The notes under the pieces were generated by a model that worked only from the letters and a program-made list of their open reading frames with translations, ran no database searches and was not told where the DNA came from. Of a DNA stretch of 22,112 nt, positions 15,299 to 22,112 are shown piece by piece. The stretch comes from JADJPL01 sp964607915 (lineage in GTDB: Bacteria > Bacteroidota > Bacteroidia > Chitinophagales > Saprospiraceae). The position numbers were made by a program, and so were the translations under genes. The stretch spans positions 1 to 22,112 of the forward strand of contig CAZSMU010000056.1 of NCBI GenBank assembly GCA_964607915.1, read 5' to 3'. How positions within the stretch are numbered: the first letter of the stretch is position 1; the number at the start of each line of letters is the position of its first letter.

Positions 15299-17815
15299 AT
15301 GAAAAGAATCGGCAGCACGCTTTTTATCTATGCCCTGGCCTGCTTTCCTGCCCTCGCCCAGCTATCGGGCCTGGCGTACGAACTGGATACCCTGTTCCGC
15401 GGCTGGCGGGAGCGCGAACACTTGAGCGGGGAACTGCTCGTGGCCCATTTGGATTCGGTTGTGTATCAACGGGCGGAGGGGTACGCCGATGCAGTGGGCA
15501 ATATTCCTCTGAAAGCGGGTATGCCGTTCAATCTGGCTTCCGTATCCAAGCAATTTGTAGCGATGGCCGCCATGATGTTGAGCGAAGAACGCCGCCTCGA
15601 CCTCGACGGCGATGTGCGCTATTACCTGCCCGGATTTCCGTACCAGGGCGTGAGCGTCCGGCATTTGATGACCCATACTTCCGGGCTTGCGGAATATTTT
15701 GAACTGTGGGAAAAGTACGCTTCCAAGGAGCGCCCCTTTACGAATGCAGACCTACTCGGCCTGTACCGAGACAAAAAGCCGTCGCTCGATTTTGAGCCAG
15801 GATCTGCGTACCGCTATTCCAACACAGGGTATATCGTGCTGGCCGAGGTCGTGGCAGCCGTGTCGGGCATGCCGGCCACCGACTTCATAAGCAGCCGTAT
15901 CATCCGCCCATTGGGCCTGAAAGCGACCTTCCCCTACCACCTCGCCATGCCCCGTTTCCCCTACGCAGAACGGGTGCTCGGCTTCGCCTGGCAGGAGGGC
16001 AAGCCCGTTCCCGCTGACCTCTTCCAGGTGGACGGGGTATTCGGGGATGGCAATATATACGCTTCGGCTGCCGATTTGCTGCGCTGGAGCCAGGCGCTGC
16101 GCAGACACGAACTGGTCAGCGCCGCTACGCAGGCAGAAGCGTTCAAACCCTTTACTCTGCACAATGGGGAGCAAAGCTTCTACGGCTTTGGCTGGAGCTT
16201 GCAGGGCGACGGGATCTCTGTGGCGCACACCGGAGGCTGGGTGGGGTTCCGGACCTTCATCCTGCGCGATGTGGAGGCGGGCTATGATGCCGTTTTTCTC
16301 TCCAATTCTTCCTCCGACAACCGCGCGGGAAGGCTTCAGCAGGTGCGCGCTATCCTCGACCGCTACCGCAGCACTTGCATCACCGACGTCCAGATCGCCG
16401 ACGGGAGCGGTGGGCCGCTCTACACCGGGGCACTGCGCCTGCAGGGCAACCGCATCCTTGAAGTGGGCCCCTCGGTAAAGGCAAAGCGAGGAGACCGAGT
16501 TGTACAAGGCCATGGAAAGGTGCTGGCCCCCGGGTTCATGGATACCCATAGCCATCACGACCGGCTCATGTTCGAGAAGCGCCCCATGCCCGAAGTCGTG
16601 AGCCAGGGAATCACGACCATCGTCGTAGGCCAGGACGGCGGCTCCCACTATCCCCTGCGGGACCTTTGGACTGCCCTGGATACCATGCCCGTAGCGGTTA
16701 ATGTAGCTTCCTACGTCGGCCATAATACTATCCGTCGCAAGGCTATGGGCAATTTTACCCGCCAGGCCAGCGATGCGGAAGTAGAGAAAATGAAGGCCAT
16801 GTTGCAACAGGAAATGGACGCCGGGGCAATCGGGCTTTCTACCGGACTAGAGTACGACCCCGGCATCTACTCCTCCCGCGACGAGGTACTCCAGTTGGCC
16901 AGGGTGCTGAAAGCCAATTCAGGGCGCTACATCAGCCACATCCGGAGCGAAGACCGCTACCTGCTGGAGGCTGTTGACGAATTGTTGAAGATTGGAAAAA
17001 AATGCAGGATACCCGTGCAGATCTCGCATTTCAAACTGGCCATCGTGAGCCAGTGGGGGAAAGCGGATAGCCTGATACAGGTCCTGGAGAAAGCCCGCAA
17101 ACGCGGAATCAACGTCACGGCAGACGTGTATCCCTACGAGTTCTGGCAATCTACCATGCTGGTGCTGTTCCCGGAACGGGACTTTACCGATCGCGAAGCG
17201 GCCCGCTTTGCGCTGAGCGAGCTGACGACCCCACAGGGGATGTTTATCGCCCGCTATGAGCCAGACCCCTCCGTCGAGGGCAAGACCCTCGCAGAAGTAG
17301 CGGCAGCCCGCGGCCAGGCACCGGAGGACTTGTACCTCGAGCTGGTCAGCAAGGTGCTGGATGAGCAGGCGGATGAAAGCGTGATTTGTACCAGCATGGA
17401 CACCAGCGATGTCGGCAAGCTCACCGCCTGGACCTGGAGCAATATCTGCAGCGATGGAACCCTGAGCGGCACCCATCCCCGGGGGGCGGGCAGCTTCCCT
17501 AAGGTGCTGCGCCTGTACCAGCGCGAGAAAGGACTGTTCAGCTTCCCAGAGGCCATCCGCAAAATGACGGCGCTGGCCGCTCAAAACATGGGGTTCACGG
17601 ACCGCGGCATGCTGCGGCCGGGCCTGTTGGCAGACCTCACCCTCCTCGATCCGGAGCAGGTCAGGGATCGCGCGACCATGCAGGACCCAGGAGCACTTTC
17701 AGAAGGTATCCTGCGCGTCTGGGTCAATGGCAAAGAGGTCTGGCGCGACGGAAAAACAACCGGTAACTTCCCCGGCTCAGCCATCAAACGCGCACCGGCA
17801 GCGGCCCTCCGTTAG
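15299..17815 (+). CDS. Fusion of beta-lactamase-like serine hydrolase and D-aminoacylase-like amidohydrolase
   Basis: The 838-residue protein has a signal peptide ending near PALAQ (about residue 21). The first half, to about residue 355, is a class C beta-lactamase/PBP-like domain with SVSK (Ser81, Lys84), YSN (173-175) and HTGG (310-313). These match the SxxK, YxN and KTG-type motifs, so the active site looks complete. The second half is an amidohydrolase of the N-acyl-D-amino-acid deacylase type: HSH metal ligands (His417, His419) in GFMDTHSHHD, then YISHIRSED, QISHFK, ICSDG and HPRGAGSFPKVL. The usual NCG cysteine region reads GQDGGS, so Asp may replace the metal-binding Cys. Both parts could act on D-amino-acid-containing peptides or cell-wall fragments, which is inference. 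The frame is unbroken. Confidence 0.9.
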   Translation: MKRIGSTLFIYALACFPALAQLSGLAYELDTLFRGWREREHLSGELLVAHLDSVVYQRAEGYADAVGNIPLKAGMPFNLASVSKQFVAMAAMMLSEERRLDLDGDVRYYLPGFPYQGVSVRHLMTHTSGLAEYFELWEKYASKERPFTNADLLGLYRDKKPSLDFEPGSAYRYSNTGYIVLAEVVAAVSGMPATDFISSRIIRPLGLKATFPYHLAMPRFPYAERVLGFAWQEGKPVPADLFQVDGVFGDGNIYASAADLLRWSQALRRHELVSAATQAEAFKPFTLHNGEQSFYGFGWSLQGDGISVAHTGGWVGFRTFILRDVEAGYDAVFLSNSSSDNRAGRLQQVRAILDRYRSTCITDVQIADGSGGPLYTGALRLQGNRILEVGPSVKAKRGDRVVQGHGKVLAPGFMDTHSHHDRLMFEKRPMPEVVSQGITTIVVGQDGGSHYPLRDLWTALDTMPVAVNVASYVGHNTIRRKAMGNFTRQASDAEVEKMKAMLQQEMDAGAIGLSTGLEYDPGIYSSRDEVLQLARVLKANSGRYISHIRSEDRYLLEAVDELLKIGKKCRIPVQISHFKLAIVSQWGKADSLIQVLEKARKRGINVTADVYPYEFWQSTMLVLFPERDFTDREAARFALSELTTPQGMFIARYEPDPSVEGKTLAEVAAARGQAPEDLYLELVSKVLDEQADESVICTSMDTSDVGKLTAWTWSNICSDGTLSGTHPRGAGSFPKVLRLYQREKGLFSFPEAIRKMTALAAQNMGFTDRGMLRPGLLADLTLLDPEQVRDRATMQDPGALSEGILRVWVNGKEVWRDGKTTGNFPGSAIKRAPAAALR

Positions 17816-19281
17816 CGCCGGTCCGACCAGGCACTGCCGCCGGCATGGGGCACCCGCAGCTTCGCCTGCCCGGCTTTGTACAGTTGCAGGCCAAGCCGCG
17901 CCGCGACTTCTGCTTCGCCCGGGCTACCCTGTGCCAACAACTCGGGGCGGTAGTACCTGGGTACAAAATGCGTGTCGAAGTTGCCAGACACAAAGGCCGG
18001 GTGCTGGAAGACGAACTTGCCAAAGGGCAGGGTAGTGGAGACGCCCTCGATATGGTACTCCTCTATGGCTTGCAGCATACGGGCTATGGCCGCTTCCCGG
18101 TTCTCCCCAAACGCGCACAATTTGGAAATCATGGGGTCATAGTAAATAGGCACGTCCATACCTTCTTCGAAGCCATCGTCCACGCGGATGTGTTCGCCGA
18201 CCGGCGGCCGATAGACGCTGAGCTTCCCGACGCTGGGCAGGAACTGGTCGAGCGGATCCTCGGCATAGACCCGCAACTCGAGCGCATGGCCCAGGATGCG
18301 CAGGTCTTCCTGGGCAAAGGGTAGGGCTTCGCCCCGCGCGATGCGGATTTGCTGTTCGACCAGGTCAAGCCCCGTGATGAGCTCCGTGACCGGGTGTTCT
18401 ACCTGGAGGCGGGTGTTCATCTCGAGGAAATAAAAATTGAGCTGCTGGTCCACCAGGAACTCTACGGTGCCGGCACCCAGATACCGGGCTGCCCGGGCCA
18501 CCTTGACCGCCGCTTCCCCCATCGCCCGCCGCACCTCCGGCGTGAGCACAGAGGAAGGCGCTTCCTCGATCACTTTCTGGTGGCGGCGCTGTACGCTGCA
18601 TTCGCGCTCGAACAAGTACAATACGTTGTCGTGGCCATCCGCCAGGATTTGTATCTCGATATGGCGGGGGGAGTCCACATATTTTTCGATAAACACAGAG
18701 CCGTCGCCAAACGAAGAGGTCGCTTCGCTGATGGCGCGGGCCATTTGGCTTGCCAGTTCCGATTCTTCCTGTACGACGCGCATCCCCTTACCCCCACCCC
18801 CGGCAGATGCTTTGATGAGGATGGGGAAACCGATCTCCCGTGCGATGCGCAAGCCCTCTTCCGGATCGCTGACGGGGTGGTCCACGCCAGGTACCATAGG
18901 GATGTGATAGCCTTTGGCCGCTTCCTTGGCCGCGAGCTTGCTGCCCATGAGCTCTATGGAATAGGCGCTCGGGCCTATGAACACAATGCCACTGGCTTCA
19001 CACAACGCAGCGAAATGGCTGTTTTCGCTCAGGAATCCATAGCCGGGATGTATGGCATCCACACCGTGCGCCCGGGCCACTTCGATGAGGTGTTCCGCCC
19101 GAAGGTAGGATTGGCTGGAAGGCGGAGGACCTATGCAAACCGCTTCGTCTGCAAAGCGGACAAAAGGGGCATGGCGGTCTGCTTCTGAATAGACGGCTAC
19201 GACGGAAATACCCATCCTGCGCGCCGTGCGCATCACGCGAAGGGCAATCTCGCCCCGGTTCGCTACCAGTATCTTTTTCAT
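17812..19281 (-). CDS. accC: Biotin carboxylase subunit of an acyl-CoA carboxylase
   Basis: The 489-residue protein begins MKKILVANRGEIALRVMRTA. It has the biotin carboxylase N-terminal domain, an ATP-grasp domain with KASAGGGGKGMRVV, and the active-site segment EMNTRLQVEHPVTE (Glu287, Asn289, Arg291), then the C-terminal domain. It carboxylates biotin on a carrier protein using ATP and bicarbonate. It is about 40 residues longer than E. coli AccC, with a tail rich in Ala and Gly. No carrier or carboxyltransferase gene is adjacent, so it may serve acetyl-CoA or propionyl-CoA carboxylase, and the symbol is by similarity. Its stop shares TTAG with the convergent fusion gene. Confidence 0.93.
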   Translation of the reverse strand: MKKILVANRGEIALRVMRTARRMGISVVAVYSEADRHAPFVRFADEAVCIGPPPSSQSYLRAEHLIEVARAHGVDAIHPGYGFLSENSHFAALCEASGIVFIGPSAYSIELMGSKLAAKEAAKGYHIPMVPGVDHPVSDPEEGLRIAREIGFPILIKASAGGGGKGMRVVQEESELASQMARAISEATSSFGDGSVFIEKYVDSPRHIEIQILADGHDNVLYLFERECSVQRRHQKVIEEAPSSVLTPEVRRAMGEAAVKVARAARYLGAGTVEFLVDQQLNFYFLEMNTRLQVEHPVTELITGLDLVEQQIRIARGEALPFAQEDLRILGHALELRVYAEDPLDQFLPSVGKLSVYRPPVGEHIRVDDGFEEGMDVPIYYDPMISKLCAFGENREAAIARMLQAIEEYHIEGVSTTLPFGKFVFQHPAFVSGNFDTHFVPRYYRPELLAQGSPGEAEVAARLGLQLYKAGQAKLRVPHAGGSAWSDRR

Positions 19282-19299
19282 ATTGCGATGGTTCAGCCG

Positions 19300-19460
19300 T
19301 TAGCCCTGTTGCGAGGGAAGCATCAAGGGGTCAAAAAGGCCCTCTTTCCACGCTGCGCCTTTTTGTGGTCATATAGCCCTGCGGGACTCCCCAAAAAAGC
19401 CTTCGGTTGAAAAAAATGACTCTTTTTTCCCACCTCGCCAACCCCTCATGACAAGTCTAA
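19300..19460. repeat. Intergenic repeat element with unlike inner arms
   Basis: The left end reads TTAGCCCTGTTGCGAGGG, then GCATCAAGGGGTCAAAAAGG. The reverse complement of the right end reads TTAGACTTGTCATGAGGGG, then GGCGAGGTGGGAAAAAAGAG. The outer ends are inverted copies, while the inner arms are of the two different kinds seen together at 8582-8658. The core of about 70 bases has A and T runs and no gene. It occupies most of the 279-base gap between accC and the P-type ATPase, with its left end 18 bases from the accC start. Confidence 0.55.
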
Positions 19461-19483
19461 TCTAAAATGCGGCTTAGTTGTTT

Positions 19484-19491
19484 TACCTTTG
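19484..19491 (+). promoter_or_regulatory. Putative -7 box of the P-type ATPase gene
   Basis: TACCTTTG is an exact TAnnTTTG match 69 bases before the ATG at 19561. No convincing TTTG box lies 17-23 bases upstream. If it is used, transcription starts downstream of the repeat at 19300-19460, so that repeat is not in this gene's leader. Confidence 0.35.
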
Positions 19492-19560
19492 TAGCAAATA
19501 TAGGCAAAATTGCCGGTATGGGCAACTCTGCCGGGATTTGCAGAACAGCAGCGCCAATAT

Positions 19561-21696
19561 ATGGGTTCCAAAATAGTAGAATTGCGGGTAGAAGGTATGG
19601 ACTGCGCCAACTGTGCAGCCAGCATCAGCAAATACCTCGAACGGAAAGGCTTCAAGGAAGTAGCCGTCAATTTCCAGACCAAAGAGGTCCGCTTTGCAGA
19701 AAATGCGCAGCTTCTGCCTCTGGAAGAAGTAAAAAAAGGAATCGGCAAACTCGGCTACACGGTCGTGGAAGGGTATGCCCCGCCGAGTGGGTGGACGCTG
19801 GAGCGCAAACTGGTCCTTTCCGCGCTGTTTACCCTGCCCTTGCTGCTCGGCCACCTGCTGATGGCGCTGGGACTGCACATAGCTTTCTTGCACCAGCCCC
19901 TCGTACAGTTGCTGTTGTCGCTGCCCGCTATCGCGATCGGCATGGTCCACTTCGGCCGCAGTGCCCTCAGCTCCCTGCGCGGCGGTACCCCGAATATGGA
20001 CGTGCTGATCTGGATCGGAGGCGTAGCAGCCTTCCTGTACAGCATCGCAGGACTGATCCTGCAGGAAGCAGACTACCTGTTCTTTGAAACGGGCGCATCT
20101 ATCTTCACGCTGGTATTCCTGGGAAACTGGATAGAGCGCCGGGCAGTCGGCCAAACGACAACGGCTATTGAGGAACTGACGGCGCTGCAGGTGCAAAACG
20201 CACGCCGCATCACGCCTTCCGGCATCGTCGTATCCATAGATTATCGGGACATCGAAAAAGGGTTTCTGCTCCAGGTCAATGAAGGGGATAAAGTACCCGC
20301 CGATGGCTTGATCCGCACAGGTGTAGTGACCGTGGACGAGTCTTTGCTCACGGGCGAAAGCCTCCCCCTGGAAAAACAAGCAGGAGAACGCCTCTTCGGG
20401 GGCGCGCTGGTGCTGCACGGAAACGCACAGCTCGAAGTGGACGCCGTTGGATCTGCTTCGCTCGTGGGCCAGATGATCGATCTGGTCAAAACCGCCCAAC
20501 AAGACAAACCCTCCATCCAGCGCCTGGCCGACCGCGCCAGTGCGGTGTTCGTCCCCCTGGTGCTCGGTATCTCCTTCGTCGCGTTTTTGCTGAACTTCTT
20601 CGTGTGGGACCTCTCTTTTCAAAAAGCACTCATGAACAGCATCGCCGTTCTGGTGATTTCCTGCCCTTGTGCCATGGGCCTAGCCACGCCTACTGCGGTA
20701 ATGGTGGGTGTAGGGCGCCTCGCCCGGCACGGCATCCTGGTCAAAGGGGGGCAAACCCTGGAGACGTTTTCCAATATCCGCAAAATCGTGTTCGATAAAA
20801 CAGGAACCCTCACGACGGGGCAGTTTAAAATTCAGGATATCGCTTACCACCATCCCGGTCACGGACTGGTCAATGGACTGGTCTATCAGTTGGAAAAACA
20901 TTCCTCGCATCCTATTGCGCAATCACTTGTGGAAGAACTGGAAGGGCGCTTTAACGAAGCGGAAATCCCCGAACTTACCGCATTAGAAGAAAAAGGGGTC
21001 GGCGTCAGCGCACAGGACAGCGAAGGGAACTGCTATCGCGTAGGGTCTCGCCGGATTTTTTCTGCGGTCGAAACAGGGGAGCTGCCCTCGCCCGCTTCCG
21101 TATTCCTGACCCGCAACAACCAACTCCTGGCAGAGTTCTACCTCGAAGACGATATCAAGGAGGATGCAGCCCCCACTGTGCGCGCGCTTCAACAACTCGG
21201 CATCGAGCCCTTGATCATCAGTGGAGACCATCGGGACAAGACGGCCCGGGTGGCTACCCTCCTGCGTATCAAGGAATACCACGCCGAGCAGTTGCCCGCC
21301 GACAAGCTGCGCCTCATCGAGCAGTTGTCCGAAGAAGCCCCTACCGCTATGGTAGGCGATGGAATCAATGACGCGCCCGCCCTGGCCCGGGCAACCGTCG
21401 GCATCACCCTCGGCAATGCCTCCCAAAGCGCTATCCAATCCTCCCAGATCGTACTCCTGAACGGTCGCCTGGACTATCTGACCAAAGCCCATGCGATCTG
21501 CCGCCATACCGTCCTCACCATCCGCCAAAGCCTGCAGTGGGCGTTCGCCTACAACATCATCGCCATCCCCATGGCCGCCATGGGCCTGCTGAATCCTATG
21601 TGGGGCGCCCTGTTCATGGCCTTCTCCGACGTAGTCGTCATCGGCAACGCCATCCGCCTGAAACACAAGTTCATCCCGGAGGTGGGCAGCAAGTGA
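19561..21696 (+). CDS. Heavy-metal P1B-type ATPase, probably copper-exporting
   Basis: The ATG at 19561 gives 711 residues. An in-frame TTG at 19510 would add 17 residues without family character. The N-terminal metal-binding domain contains MDCANC (Cys15, Cys18). Membrane helices follow, then LLTGES in the actuator domain, the intramembrane CPC motif (368-370), phosphorylated Asp412 in DKTGTLTTG, the HP dipeptide in KHSSHPIAQ and GDGINDAPA. CPC with FAYN near the end fits the Cu(I) class. The last helix reads MAFSDVVVIGNAIRL (from Met686), with Asp690 where CopA proteins usually have a second Ser. Copper export is the likely role. The gene is not next to a copper chaperone or CueR-type regulator. 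gldC follows after 68 bases. Confidence 0.93.
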   Translation: MGSKIVELRVEGMDCANCAASISKYLERKGFKEVAVNFQTKEVRFAENAQLLPLEEVKKGIGKLGYTVVEGYAPPSGWTLERKLVLSALFTLPLLLGHLLMALGLHIAFLHQPLVQLLLSLPAIAIGMVHFGRSALSSLRGGTPNMDVLIWIGGVAAFLYSIAGLILQEADYLFFETGASIFTLVFLGNWIERRAVGQTTTAIEELTALQVQNARRITPSGIVVSIDYRDIEKGFLLQVNEGDKVPADGLIRTGVVTVDESLLTGESLPLEKQAGERLFGGALVLHGNAQLEVDAVGSASLVGQMIDLVKTAQQDKPSIQRLADRASAVFVPLVLGISFVAFLLNFFVWDLSFQKALMNSIAVLVISCPCAMGLATPTAVMVGVGRLARHGILVKGGQTLETFSNIRKIVFDKTGTLTTGQFKIQDIAYHHPGHGLVNGLVYQLEKHSSHPIAQSLVEELEGRFNEAEIPELTALEEKGVGVSAQDSEGNCYRVGSRRIFSAVETGELPSPASVFLTRNNQLLAEFYLEDDIKEDAAPTVRALQQLGIEPLIISGDHRDKTARVATLLRIKEYHAEQLPADKLRLIEQLSEEAPTAMVGDGINDAPALARATVGITLGNASQSAIQSSQIVLLNGRLDYLTKAHAICRHTVLTIRQSLQWAFAYNIIAIPMAAMGLLNPMWGALFMAFSDVVVIGNAIRLKHKFIPEVGSK

Positions 21697-21764
21697 CGGT
21701 GGCTTCATTCCCCATACGCCCCGCAAAGAGGAATATTCTACTCACCCAACGAATCCATTCAATC

Positions 21765-22112
21765 ATGGAACAACCTGTCAGTGAAAAAACCATCCGCATC
21801 TCGGTAGGCCTCGATGCGTCCAACCACCCTGTCCAAATCCAATGGACGGCAGATGACTCCACGCTGGACCTGCAGTCCAGTAAAGCTATGCTGCTCGCCC
21901 TCTTCGACCGGGAAACCCTGGAGACCCTGAAAATAGACCTCTGGACCAAAGATATGCAGGTCGTGGAAATGGATCGCTTCTTTTTCCAGACCCTGCGCAG
22001 CTTGGCCGATACCTACTTCCGGGCTACTCAAAATGCCCCTCTGGCTACTGATTTTCAGCGCTTCGTGCAATATTTTGGGGAAAAAACGGAAATTCTTCCG
22101 AAGGGGGAATAA
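21765..22112 (+). CDS. gldC: Gliding motility protein GldC
   Basis: The 115-residue protein reads KTIRISVGLDASNHPVQIQW near the start, then LKIDLWTKDMQVVEMDRFFFQTLRSLADTY. This is the conserved pattern of GldC, a small cytoplasmic protein of Bacteroidota first described in Flavobacterium gliding. It is widespread also in non-gliding species, so its presence does not prove motility. The in-frame upstream part of the longer open frame overlaps the ATPase gene and is not coding; the ATG at 21765 matches the usual start. The stop TAA falls at the last base of the window. A gldB partner may lie beyond the edge. Confidence 0.93.
   Translation: MEQPVSEKTIRISVGLDASNHPVQIQWTADDSTLDLQSSKAMLLALFDRETLETLKIDLWTKDMQVVEMDRFFFQTLRSLADTYFRATQNAPLATDFQRFVQYFGEKTEILPKGE

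Noticed and set aside
15752..16807. 351-codon minus-strand open frame inside the hydrolase fusion gene
   Set aside because: The plus strand carries intact YSN, HTGG and HSH motifs across this region. The antisense frame is an artefact of GC-rich codons.
19467..20087. Plus-strand ATG frame overlapping the start of the P-type ATPase
   Set aside because: It is out of frame with the metal-binding domain, runs into Arg/Pro-rich sequence and matches nothing known.

Overview
The window is a piece of Bacteroidota chromosome. The main evidence is GldC, a protein known only from this phylum, at the right edge. Supporting evidence is a patatin/outer-membrane-barrel protein of a type common there, promoter-like boxes of the TTTG / TAnnTTTG kind, and weak or absent Shine-Dalgarno sequences. 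Coding DNA is GC-rich and the intergenic DNA is AT-rich. The futalosine menaquinone genes and the three-gene transhydrogenase would fit a Saprospiria- or Chitinophagia-like lineage, but the sequence does not settle the class. No tRNA, rRNA, CRISPR array, transposase, integrase or phage gene was seen. The coding content is mostly housekeeping metabolism.

Layout. 1-129 is the tail of a gene that starts before the window. 170-2485 is a patatin-like phospholipase with an outer-membrane barrel. 2639-5260 is a secreted GH3 glycosidase with an inserted PA14 domain, convergent with a small membrane protein (5257-5595, minus). 5621-5909 is an AT-rich intergenic block bounded by inverted repeats and holding two operator-like dyads. 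It precedes an ACT-domain protein (5921-6346) and a family III CoA-transferase (6384-7475), which end at a perfect 31-bp inverted repeat. On the minus strand follow an SPFH/band 7 membrane protein (7592-8563) and the proton-translocating transhydrogenase operon pntAA-pntAB-pntB (11653 down to 8816). A second minus-strand cluster runs from 15179 down to 11830: mqnE, a histidine phosphatase, mqnA and an msrA lipoprotein. 15299-17815 encodes a fused beta-lactamase-like serine hydrolase and D-aminoacylase-like amidohydrolase. It is convergent with a biotin carboxylase (17812-19281, minus). 19561-21696 is a copper-type P1B ATPase and 21765-22112 is gldC.

How the genes work together. MqnA and MqnE catalyse the first two steps of the futalosine route to menaquinone, the quinone of the respiratory chain. 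PntAA/AB/B couple the proton gradient to NADPH formation. The MsrA lipoprotein repairs oxidised methionine in the envelope. The GH3 enzyme, patatin and hydrolase fusion are envelope or secreted degradative enzymes.

The feature least explained by gene content is a family of short intergenic repeats. Their outer end reads TTAGACTTGTTGCGAGGGG, and they continue into one of two inner arms rich in A/T runs. Copies lie at 5621-5909, 8582-8658, 15240-15283 and 19300-19460, with inner-arm fragments at 8758-8792 and 11805-11832. At five genes the outer end faces the start codon from 12 to 25 bases away. They could be a small non-autonomous mobile repeat or a shared leader/terminator element. This is the best candidate here for something not yet described.
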